A DNA stretch of 64,000 nucleotides from Armatimonadota bacterium (GTDB lineage Bacteria; Armatimonadota; Chthonomonadetes; Chthonomonadales; Chthonomonadaceae). Both the position numbers and the translations under genes were made by a program. Numbering within the stretch: position 1 is the stretch's first letter; each line of letters opens with the position of its first letter. Below are positions 1 through 7,555 of this stretch, piece by piece. The notes below the pieces were generated by a model, which searched no databases, was not told the DNA's origin, and saw only the letters and a list, made by a program, of their open reading frames with translations. The DNA is taken from the NCBI GenBank assembly GCA_028871815.1, contig JAGWMJ010000002.1:186001-250000 (forward strand), written 5' to 3'.

Positions 1-486
1 GAAGGGCTGGGCGCACAGAATGCTCTCGGCGGAGGAGGGCGCTACGACGGACTGGTTCAGGAGTGTGGCGGGCCGCAAACGCCGGCGATCGGGTTTGGTT
101 TGGGGCTCGAGCGCTTGTTGATCTCGCTCAATCAACTTGATATTTCGCTCCCGGTGGAAGACGAAAACATCGATGCCTTCATCGTAGTGCTAAGCGAGTC
201 ACAGGAGGTCTGGCGCGCTGCCTTTGGATTGCAGCAGGCAATTCGGCGCGCCGGGTTGGCCGCAGGAATGTGTTACCACGCCCGCAAGTTCAAGGCACAA
301 ATGAAGGCGGCTGACCTTGCCGGCGCCCGCTATACGGTACTGTTGGGTGACGACGAGTTCCGTCGCGGTACCGTAGCGATAAGGAAGCAAGAGACACATC
401 AGCAAGCCGATATTGCGACACATGAGGCCGTTACGGAACTCAAACGGCTGCTGAGCAAACCGGGCAGCCAAACGGAGGGCAGCTGA
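1..486 (+). CDS. hisS: Histidyl-tRNA synthetase, C-terminal part (start outside window)
   Basis: Charges tRNA-His with histidine in the cytoplasm. The window opens inside the catalytic domain. Reading frame 1 from the first base is open and gives a GGGGRYDGL stretch (HisA-type substrate motif of class II HisRS) and then GFGLGLER, the class II motif 3 with its arginine. The rest, from about residue 50 of the visible part, is the C-terminal anticodon-binding alpha/beta domain, ending in a short polar tail. The N-terminal half with motifs 1 and 2 lies upstream of the window. The stop is one base before the next gene's ATG, so the two are probably co-transcribed. A HisZ-type paralogue is unlikely because motif 3 is intact. 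I am confident of the family. Confidence 0.93.
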   Translation, partial: EGLGAQNALGGGGRYDGLVQECGGPQTPAIGFGLGLERLLISLNQLDISLPVEDENIDAFIVVLSESQEVWRAAFGLQQAIRRAGLAAGMCYHARKFKAQMKAADLAGARYTVLLGDDEFRRGTVAIRKQETHQQADIATHEAVTELKRLLSKPGSQTEGS

Positions 487-487
487 A

Positions 488-874
488 ATGAGCCTGCATG
501 TCCACCTCGGGTTCGTCACCTCGCAATCACGCGACTACTTTTCAGAAAAGTGGCTCTATCGTCTGCCTGGTTGCAACGTGCTGGTGGACGGCGGCGATCC
601 TCCGGCGGCCGGTGATGAAGGCGATGCCGAGCGCTCCATGACCCTGGATGTGTCGTCGCCCACCGCCGCCAGGGCATTGTGCCACGCACTGCTCTCCGCA
701 GTGCAGCACGCTAAGGCGACGGTCTCAATCGACTGGGTGGCCGCCGGCGGCGAGCCGCAACAGGTGCGCATCACCAGCCAGAACACCTCAGACGGAGACA
801 TTGCCGCTACCCGGCTTTCCGCCGCTCTGCACGCAGCTAAACCTGCCACATCGAATCCGGAGTCGCCGAAGTGA
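488..874 (+). CDS. Small protein of unknown function, translationally coupled to hisS
   Basis: A 128-residue protein whose ATG lies one base after the hisS stop, which makes it a likely coupled gene. It has no signal peptide or membrane segment. The N-terminal half is polar with a Gly/Asp/Pro-rich linker near residues 35-45. The second half has an Ala/Leu-rich helix (around residues 58-72) followed by two predicted beta strands (TVSIDW and QQVRIT) and a final helix. That layout loosely recalls the effector-associated constant component EACC1 of conflict systems, but I see no diagnostic motif and no effector gene next to it. I treat it as a hypothetical protein. It could also be a lineage-specific companion of HisRS. 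The next gene is convergent and ends 17 bases downstream. Confidence 0.6.
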   Translation: MSLHVHLGFVTSQSRDYFSEKWLYRLPGCNVLVDGGDPPAAGDEGDAERSMTLDVSSPTAARALCHALLSAVQHAKATVSIDWVAAGGEPQQVRITSQNTSDGDIAATRLSAALHAAKPATSNPESPK

Positions 875-891
875 CCTGGCGCGAGGCACTG

Positions 892-2049
892 CTACACAAA
901 CTCGAGTGCGACCACGTTCGCCAGCATGATGCCCTGCGGTGTTGGAAGCAGACGCGTCCCGACCTGCCTGGCCAACCCGCGTGAAACGATGCGGTTGATT
1001 CCGTCGCGGTAGACCAGGCGTGGATCCACTCCGAACCGCTGCGTCAGGTCGGCAAGGTCCACCCCATCCACGGTCCGCAGCCCCACCATCAACGTCTCGC
1101 CCAATGCGCGTTCTGGTGGCAGCATCTCACTCTCCGAGATGATGCCGATTCCGCTCCGTGTCGCCTCCACGTAGTGGCGGACGCGCGGCTCACGCTTGAG
1201 TCGGCGCCCGCGGATGTAACCGACGGCGCCGGGGCCGAAGCCCATATACTCACCGTTGTTCCAATAGGTCATATTGTGCCGGCACCTGTGCCTACTTTTC
1301 GCGAAGTTGCTCACTTCATACTGCAGCAGACCGGCGTCGTTCAGGCGGTCTCGCGCCATTTCGTACATTTCGGCGTCACAATCCTCATCGGGCAACGCTA
1401 TAGAACCCTGGCGCGCCAGGCGCGCGAAGCGGGTATGCGGCTCTACGGTGAGCGAGTAGCACGAGACATGCTCCGGGCCAAGCTCAACGGCCGTGGTCAG
1501 CGCGGCGGACCAGTCAGAGAGTGACTGACCTGGCAGGCGGTACATCAAGTCGAGGCCCACGGTCTGGAATCCGGCCGCACGCGCGTCATTCATCGAGCGA
1601 ACCGCGTCGCTGCCGGTGTGATCCCGTCCAATGGCCCCTAGCAAGCGGTCGTCGAAGCTCTGGACGCCGATGTTGATGCGATTGAAGCCGATCGACCGGA
1701 TTTCCGCGAAACGGGCCCGGTCTGCGCTCGATGGGTTGGCCTCGAGGCTGATCTCCGCATCGTGCGCCACCTCGAATCGAGCGAGGACGGCAGCCATAAC
1801 CTGCGCCAGTTGGTATGGCGCTACGTAAGATGGTGTGCCGCCGCCGAAGAAGATCGTATCGGCTGCAACAGGTTCACTGCTCTCCATCTGCGTCGCCCCG
1901 ATATCCGAGCAGATGGCATCAATAACGCCTTCAATGAAGGAAGACCCCGGCTTTGCCACATAGACGTTGAAGTCGCAATAGGGACAGCGGCGTGAACAGA
2001 AAGGGATGTGTACGTATACGGCTCGGCGCGGTTTGCGGGGCGGAAGCAT
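892..2049 (-). CDS. hemW: HemW-like radical SAM protein (heme chaperone family)
   Basis: 385 residues, the usual length of HemW. The N-terminus carries the radical-SAM cysteine motif CSRRCPYC (CX3CX2C, residues about 18-25) preceded by VHIPF, then FFGGGTPS, the glycine-rich SAM-binding strand. The C-terminal HemN-type domain follows (YMGFGPGAVGY near residue 265). HemW binds heme and delivers it to target proteins. The family is often misannotated as oxygen-independent coproporphyrinogen III oxidase (HemN), but true HemN has a longer N-terminus and an extra cysteine after the motif (CX3CX2CXC). Here the residue pair after CPYC is DF, as in HemW. The gene is divergent from secDF, with the start regions about 180 bases apart. 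No strong Shine-Dalgarno is visible at the ATG. Confidence 0.87.
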   Translation of the reverse strand: MLPPRKPRRAVYVHIPFCSRRCPYCDFNVYVAKPGSSFIEGVIDAICSDIGATQMESSEPVAADTIFFGGGTPSYVAPYQLAQVMAAVLARFEVAHDAEISLEANPSSADRARFAEIRSIGFNRINIGVQSFDDRLLGAIGRDHTGSDAVRSMNDARAAGFQTVGLDLMYRLPGQSLSDWSAALTTAVELGPEHVSCYSLTVEPHTRFARLARQGSIALPDEDCDAEMYEMARDRLNDAGLLQYEVSNFAKSRHRCRHNMTYWNNGEYMGFGPGAVGYIRGRRLKREPRVRHYVEATRSGIGIISESEMLPPERALGETLMVGLRTVDGVDLADLTQRFGVDPRLVYRDGINRIVSRGLARQVGTRLLPTPQGIMLANVVALEFV

Positions 2050-2102
2050 GGCCTAATACTACCAGCGCGAGTTTGCGACACGGGCACACGGGCATGCAAC
2101 GC

Positions 2103-2131
2103 TTGACAATACGGGGTAGCCCGTATATAAT
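2103..2131 (+). promoter_or_regulatory. Consensus sigma-70 promoter of secDF with a dyad filling the spacer
   Basis: TTGACA at 2103-2108 and TATAAT at 2126-2131 with a 17-base spacer is a perfect consensus. The spacer is itself palindromic: ATACGGG (2109-2115), GTAG, CCCGTAT (2120-2126). A protein bound to this dyad would sit exactly between the -35 and -10 boxes. Predicted transcription starts near 2138, giving a leader of about 95 bases before the secDF start. Confidence 0.85.
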
Positions 2132-2233
2132 GCTCCTCCCGGGTGGCATCGTGAAGACCGGATCGGTCTTTGCCCTTGTTTGCGTCGCCTTGGGTTTGCC
2201 GCGGCCGCCCTGGCCGGGGGTGGAGGATTCACT

Positions 2234-4771
2234 TTGCCGAAAACGCAGCACCGCGCGCTCCTGGTATTCATCCTGGCGCTGGCGGTTGCATCGATATGGG
2301 TTTCATTTTCGAAGAAAATACGTGTTTGGTACGGCCTCGATATTCAGGGTGGTGTTCGCGCCGTCCTGGCGCCCGAAATCGACGTGTTCAACAAGGAGCA
2401 CCTAAAGGACGGCAAGACCTGGAGTGCGGACAATCTGGAGGCGGTGCGCCGGATTCTGGAGAATCGCGTCAATTTCCAGGGCGTCTCCGAACCGGTCATC
2501 ACCACAAGGCCCCAGGATAATCAGATCGTCGTTGAGCTGCCCGGCCTGAAGAATGAGCAGCAGGCGCTGCAGGAGCTGCAATCCACAGCCAATCTCCAGT
2601 TCTACCTGCTGCCGGAACTCGGCAACAAAAACAACACCCGTCCCGCTACGTGGAGCGTCCGCGATCAGGCCGACAGTACCGGCCAAAAGACGGAAACCCT
2701 CATCGACAATACTACCGGTCAGCCGGTTACCCCGGCGCAGCTGGATGCGATGGTGTTCAGCCGCGATCCAATTGTCACGGGCAGCGATCTGCTGCCGAAT
2801 TGCCGGGCCGAGATCAATGCAGCCTCAGCAAGCCCGGATATCACGTTTCAATTCAACTCAAAAGGGTCCGGTATATTCGAGCAGACTACCAGGGCGCACA
2901 TTGGCGACTACCTCGCAATCTTCCTTGATAAGAAGCTGCTCACAGCACCAACCATCGACAGTGTTATTCCCGGCCAGGGCATCATCCAGGGTAATTTCAC
3001 GCTGGAGAGCGCCAAGGCGCTGGCAGATCAGCTGAATGCCGGTGCACTGCCTGTTCCGCTTCAATTGCTCGAGGTGCGCAAGGTAGAGGCTACGCTTGGC
3101 CGCGAAGCAGTGAAGGCCACGGAAATGGCCGGCCTGATCGGCCTGGGTCTGGTACTCCTGGTTATGCTGCTCTACTACCGCGTGCCGGGCCTTTTGGCGG
3201 ATGCCGCGCTCATTCTCTATACGTTTTTCTCCTTCGCGCTCTTCAAGCTGTGGCCAGTGACGCTCACCTTGCCGGGCATCGCAGGGTTTATCCTCTCCAT
3301 TGGTATGGCTGTGGATGCCAACATCCTTATCTTTGAACGCACAAAGGAGGAGTTGCGCGCCGGCAAAACACTCAACAAAGCCATTGATGAAGGCTTCCGC
3401 CGCGCCTTTACCGCGATCTTCGACTCAAACACCTGTACGGTAATTACATGCCTCGTGCTGTACTACTTCGGTACCGGTCCAATTCGCGGCTTCGCGCTCA
3501 CCCTGGGCCTCGGCGTGGCGCTGAGCATGTTCACCGCCATCACCGTGACGCGGACGTTCCTGTTTACGCTGGTCTCGCTGGGTATCGGTCAGAGCGAACG
3601 GGCGTACGGTCTGAATGTGCACTGGGACCCGGGCTGGCGCGTTATGAGCCGCAAATGGCTCTGGCTTGGGTTCTCCGGTCTCGTCATCATCCCGGGCCTG
3701 GCTTTCTGGGGAATGGGCGGTATCAAGCGCAGTATCGACTTCCAGGGTGGCACCGAGTTGGATGTACCATTTGCTTCACGCCACTCCCCAACGCAAATCG
3801 AGCAGACGCTGGCGAAACTCAGTCCGCGGTACAAAGACTGTCGCGTCGTGGTGTCGGACCAGGGAGTGGGCTCGGCAGCCGGTTCGATTCTGGCGTACGT
3901 AACCATCGAGAAGGTCAGCGATGCACAGCGCCAGGCGATTATCGACACGCTCACGCAGCAGGTAGGTCCGCTGGTGGCGGGGCAATCCGTTCAATACGCA
4001 ACGGTTAGCGGTGTCATCAGCCGGCAGCTGACCATCGATGCCATAAAGGCTGTTATCGTGGCCTCGCTGCTGATCGTACTGTTTCTGGCATTCCGGTTCT
4101 CGATCGGTGGGTTCCTGGAGGGCCTCAAGTACGGTACCTGCGCAATCATCGCGCTGCTCCACGATGTATTAGTGGTATGGGGCTCGTTTGCGATCCTCGG
4201 CTATTTTCTGAATTGGCAAATCGACAGCCTCTTTGTTACGGCGATGCTCACCGTCATCGGGTTCTCGGTGCACGATACGATTATCGTCTTCGACCGTATC
4301 CGCGAGAACCTTCACAATCGGCAGAAGGGTGAGACCTTCGGAGAATTGGCGGATCGCAGTATCAACCAGACGATTGCCCGGTCGGTGAACACTTCGTTCA
4401 CGGTAATCTTGACCCTCACCGCCCTGTTTCTTTTCGGCGGCAACACAATCCATCAGTTTGTAGCCGCGTTGATTATCGGAATAATCAGCGGCACCTACTC
4501 GTCCATCTTCAACGCCAGCGTGCTGCTGGTGATGTGGAAACAGCGCGATGTGGCTACAGCGGCTGCAGCCGCTTCGGCGATCTCGCGCACCGTTGGCGGC
4601 AGATCGGGCCGCTCCACGGTTGGAGACAGGGCACTGGTAAGTCCGCAACGGCCCGTGGATCCACGCGTGGCTCCAGCAGCGGATGACGCAAACGGCGAGC
4701 CACGGTCCGACCCGGGAGCCGGATCGCGGCTGGGGTCGCGCAAACAGCCCGTTCGGCGACGCAGGATGTAA
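2234..4771 (+). CDS. secDF: SecDF fusion, protein-export membrane protein
   Basis: Fused SecD and SecF, 845 residues from the TTG at 2234. Helps SecYEG complete protein translocation using the proton gradient. I chose this TTG because GGAGGA lies six bases upstream and the next residues form the first membrane segment; a TTG 54 bases earlier is open but lacks such a site. The SecD half has GLDIQGG near residue 34, a large periplasmic domain and the GMAVDANILIFER segment in its membrane bundle. The SecF half restarts with IDFQGGTE near residue 500 and has VHDTIIVFDRIREN. Six membrane segments per half are expected. The last 70 or so residues are a disordered, Arg/Pro/Ala-rich tail longer than usual. 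No yajC is adjacent. Confidence 0.96.
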   Translation: MPKTQHRALLVFILALAVASIWVSFSKKIRVWYGLDIQGGVRAVLAPEIDVFNKEHLKDGKTWSADNLEAVRRILENRVNFQGVSEPVITTRPQDNQIVVELPGLKNEQQALQELQSTANLQFYLLPELGNKNNTRPATWSVRDQADSTGQKTETLIDNTTGQPVTPAQLDAMVFSRDPIVTGSDLLPNCRAEINAASASPDITFQFNSKGSGIFEQTTRAHIGDYLAIFLDKKLLTAPTIDSVIPGQGIIQGNFTLESAKALADQLNAGALPVPLQLLEVRKVEATLGREAVKATEMAGLIGLGLVLLVMLLYYRVPGLLADAALILYTFFSFALFKLWPVTLTLPGIAGFILSIGMAVDANILIFERTKEELRAGKTLNKAIDEGFRRAFTAIFDSNTCTVITCLVLYYFGTGPIRGFALTLGLGVALSMFTAITVTRTFLFTLVSLGIGQSERAYGLNVHWDPGWRVMSRKWLWLGFSGLVIIPGLAFWGMGGIKRSIDFQGGTELDVPFASRHSPTQIEQTLAKLSPRYKDCRVVVSDQGVGSAAGSILAYVTIEKVSDAQRQAIIDTLTQQVGPLVAGQSVQYATVSGVISRQLTIDAIKAVIVASLLIVLFLAFRFSIGGFLEGLKYGTCAIIALLHDVLVVWGSFAILGYFLNWQIDSLFVTAMLTVIGFSVHDTIIVFDRIRENLHNRQKGETFGELADRSINQTIARSVNTSFTVILTLTALFLFGGNTIHQFVAALIIGIISGTYSSIFNASVLLVMWKQRDVATAAAAASAISRTVGGRSGRSTVGDRALVSPQRPVDPRVAPAADDANGEPRSDPGAGSRLGSRKQPVRRRRM

Positions 4772-5023
4772 ATTGCCCCGATGCAGCTAGCCTGTACCGG
4801 CTGCTGCTGGCGCGGTGTCGCTCCGGCAGGGGCTGGCGTTGGCGCGATTGGCGTGGATTGCGAGTGATAAAGAAGGAATCGGTGGTTTGCCGCCGAATGT
4901 ATGCCGAACACATCGGAGAACCATGATGGCAACGCACAGGCGGATGTCAGTCGGTTGTTCGGCGGGATCAGCGAACGGAATGAATCATCCGAGATGCGCT
5001 GACCCGAGAGGAGCGGATTGGAT
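4772..5023 (+). other. Intergenic region before the S1 gene, with one possible 33-residue ORF
   Basis: About 250 bases between secDF and rpsA. I see no hairpin with a T-run and no convincing sigma-70 promoter. A 33-codon frame runs from the ATG at 4901 to the stop at 5002, just before the rpsA Shine-Dalgarno, and could be a leader peptide coupled to rpsA. It has no good ribosome binding site and may be chance. In E. coli the rpsA leader is autoregulated by S1, but I cannot identify equivalent structure here by eye. Confidence 0.35.
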
Positions 5024-6676
5024 ATGTCATCGGAAGAGATGGTCGGAGTGCCGGATGGTACCGAGCCCAACGCCGGCAACGGCGCTGAGGCGCCCGAAGC
5101 CGTCGACGTGGGCCAAACGCATACCGTCTCGAGCTTAGACCCAACAAGCGCGGCGCCGGCGTTCGAGACCAATGTATCGCAAGCGGCAGCCGAGGAACCG
5201 ACCCAGGAAACCACCACCGCAACCGTTCCGACGGATTCGGAACCTACGCTTCAAGCGCCGCCGTCCGAGGCTGTGCCCGCTGCCGCGCCGCCGGCGGAAC
5301 GTTCCGGCAAATCGGCCGACGACTTCGATGCGGCTTATAGCCAGTCGATGAGCTCTTTGCGCGATGGACAGGTGATCACGGGCACCGTGGTCCATGTGGA
5401 CCGCGAGGGCGTGATGGTCGACGTCGGAGCGAAGTCCGAGGGAATCATCCGTCCGCACGAGCTTTCCCGCAGTTCCAGCGCGAACATGCACCCGGAGTCG
5501 CAAGTTAAGGTCGGCGACGTGATCCGCGTCGTCGTTATCCATGCCGAGAACGAGGACGGCCACCCGGTCCTCTCGAAGAAACGTGCCGATTTCGAACAGG
5601 CATGGGAGCAGATCCAGAAGCTGCGAGACGACAACGAAACCATTGAAGCACTCGTCACGGAGCGCGTGAAGGGCGGCCTTACCGTAGACGTAGGCATCCG
5701 TGGCTTCGTACCCGCCTCACATGTTGACAACGGTAACCTCAAGACGAATCTGGATCGATACGTCGGCCAAACGCTTAAGCTGAAGGTCATAGAGGTCGAT
5801 CGCGAACGGCGCAAAGTGGTGCTGTCCAACAAGCTCGCTCTGGTTGAAGATCGTGAGGCGCGTAGCGCCCAGACACGCGCCGACCTCACTGAGGGACAAA
5901 CGCGTGTCGGTACGGTCCGTCGACTCACCACATACGGTGCGTTCGTCGATCTTGGCGGCATTGATGGGCTCCTCCACATTTCAGAAATGGCATGGACCCG
6001 CGTAAACGATCCTCACGACGTACTGCGCGAAGGACAGCAAGTGGAAGTCCTCATCCTCAAGGTGGATATTGATCAGAACAGAGTATCCCTGAGCATGCGG
6101 CAGATCCTTCCCGATCCATTCGTCACGCTGGCCGAGCGCGTGCACGCCGGCGATCTGATGGAAGGCACGGTAACGCGCATAGCCCCGTTTGGAGCGTTTG
6201 TGCAGGTAGATGGCGGCGTTGAGGGCATCGTCCCAAACGCGGAGCTGCCAAGGAATCACACCAAGGCTACGCCATCTGTGAATCCTGGCGACAAAATCCA
6301 GGTTCGTGTCATCCAGGTACGGCCGGATGAGCGGCGGCTGACACTCTCAGTTCGAGGCGCCATGCCGGATGAGCCCGAAGCGGAAGCTCAAGTCGTTAGC
6401 CCGCGCGAGCCGCATAGCAAGCGCAGCCGGCCAGACCGCGATGGTGAACCCAGGGATGAGATGCGCCACGCAGCCGGTGCACACGAAGAACCTCGCTATA
6501 CAATCGGAGACGCAATCGAGCATAACCGCAAGGAGCGCACGCGGAAGGAGAAGCGCGGTCGCCAGGTTGAGGAAGATGCCGATGACGACCTTACCGACAT
6601 CACCGCCGACCTTGACCTCACGTCGGATCCCGACGCCGAAGCTGAAAGCGGCGTCGACCCAATCGAGGAGGTCTGA
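5024..6676 (+). CDS. rpsA: Ribosomal protein S1-like protein with four S1 domains
   Basis: 550 residues from the ATG at 5024, which has AGAGGAG ten bases upstream; a TTG six bases earlier is possible. Residues 1 to about 105 are an acidic, Pro/Ala/Thr-rich disordered extension. Four S1 (OB-fold) RNA-binding domains follow, at roughly 108-180, 200-270, 290-360 and 375-445. Domains 3 and 4 are the best conserved (TTYGAFVDLGGIDGLLHISE and APFGAFVQVDGGVEGIVP). The C-terminal 100 residues are charged and disordered. Four domains fit the S1 homologues of many non-proteobacterial phyla; E. coli S1 has six. The family binds mRNA and helps it onto the 30S subunit. coaE follows eight bases after the stop. 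Confidence 0.9.
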   Translation: MSSEEMVGVPDGTEPNAGNGAEAPEAVDVGQTHTVSSLDPTSAAPAFETNVSQAAAEEPTQETTTATVPTDSEPTLQAPPSEAVPAAAPPAERSGKSADDFDAAYSQSMSSLRDGQVITGTVVHVDREGVMVDVGAKSEGIIRPHELSRSSSANMHPESQVKVGDVIRVVVIHAENEDGHPVLSKKRADFEQAWEQIQKLRDDNETIEALVTERVKGGLTVDVGIRGFVPASHVDNGNLKTNLDRYVGQTLKLKVIEVDRERRKVVLSNKLALVEDREARSAQTRADLTEGQTRVGTVRRLTTYGAFVDLGGIDGLLHISEMAWTRVNDPHDVLREGQQVEVLILKVDIDQNRVSLSMRQILPDPFVTLAERVHAGDLMEGTVTRIAPFGAFVQVDGGVEGIVPNAELPRNHTKATPSVNPGDKIQVRVIQVRPDERRLTLSVRGAMPDEPEAEAQVVSPREPHSKRSRPDRDGEPRDEMRHAAGAHEEPRYTIGDAIEHNRKERTRKEKRGRQVEEDADDDLTDITADLDLTSDPDAEAESGVDPIEEV

Positions 6677-6684
6677 ACGCGGCG

Positions 6685-7347
6685 TTGACTCCGCGCCGCC
6701 GCCGCCGTCGGCATGGTTGCCCGGCGATCCTGGTTGGCATAACGGGCAGCATTGGCGTCGGCAAGTCTACGGCACTGGCTGCCTTCCGTTCGTCTGGTGC
6801 GCGGGTGCTTGACGCCGACGACGATGCGCGCGCCGTTGTGCGTCCCGGCGGCCGCACACTCAGGGCGATCTCAGACGCCTTTGGTTCCGATCTTATCGCT
6901 CCCGACGGCACGCTGCGGCGTGGAACCCTGGCCGAACGCGTGTTTGGTAAACCGCTGCTGGTTGAACGCCTCAATCAAATCACGCATCCGGCCATTCGCC
7001 GCCGCTTGCGCCGCCGAATTCTTCGCCTGTGCGCTGATTCGCCCGCTGACAGCGTCATTGCCGTTGAGATCCCGCTGCTGTTCGAGAGCGGTCTTGAGTC
7101 GTGGTTCGATACGGTGGTGGTCATCGGCGCCGACCGTCAAACGCAGATCCACCGCCTCGTAAACCGTGACGCTTGCTCCGCCGAAGTCGCCGCGATCCGG
7201 ATAACGGCGCAGTGGTCGTTCGAGCGGAAGGCTGAGCTTGCCGACCTGGTTGTGAACAATAATGGCAGCCTCCGCAAATTCGAACGCTCAATCCAATTGC
7301 TGTGCAGGAATCTCGTGGAGGCGCGCCGAACGGCTTCGCAGGAATAG
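6685..7347 (+). CDS. coaE: Dephospho-CoA kinase
   Basis: Final step of coenzyme A synthesis: phosphorylates the 3'-hydroxyl of dephospho-CoA with ATP. 220 residues, normal for the family. The Walker A motif GSIGVGKS lies near residues 21-28. It is followed by RVLDADDDARAVV, which in the family binds the substrate, and by EIPLLFESG, the typical CoaE segment near residue 135. The start is a TTG that places a run of six arginines just before the first beta strand. The GGAGGT at 6667-6672 is rather far upstream (12 bases), so a downstream start is possible, but none lies between the TTG and the P-loop. Likely in one transcript with rpsA. Confidence 0.93.
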   Translation: MTPRRRRRRHGCPAILVGITGSIGVGKSTALAAFRSSGARVLDADDDARAVVRPGGRTLRAISDAFGSDLIAPDGTLRRGTLAERVFGKPLLVERLNQITHPAIRRRLRRRILRLCADSPADSVIAVEIPLLFESGLESWFDTVVVIGADRQTQIHRLVNRDACSAEVAAIRITAQWSFERKAELADLVVNNNGSLRKFERSIQLLCRNLVEARRTASQE

Positions 7348-7389
7348 AACGATCAATTGGTGAAAGCGTATTCGACGGCTGTTTCGTAC

Positions 7390-7418
7390 TTGCGCAATGG
7401 CATACCGTGTGTTATAAT
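7390..7418 (+). promoter_or_regulatory. Likely sigma-70 promoter for the exoprotein block
   Basis: TTGCGC at 7390-7395 and a perfect TATAAT at 7413-7418 with a 17-base spacer, followed by a leader of about 130 bases to the TTG start at 7556. This is the only clear promoter I see for the six same-strand genes up to 25125. Confidence 0.7.
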
Positions 7419-7555
7419 CTCCATACCGTTGTTGCGGCGGCTTCGAGTTCGACAGATCGCATCAGTTTCCCGTTGGCACATCCCCCCGTGCCGGCGGCGC
7501 GCAGTTTCCCCCTGTTTGGTGCCAGTGGCCTAACACTCTGGAGGTAGGACGCGCC

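Noticed and set aside
892-2049. HemN coproporphyrinogen oxidase
   Set aside because: The cysteine motif lacks the fourth cysteine of HemN and the length fits HemW.
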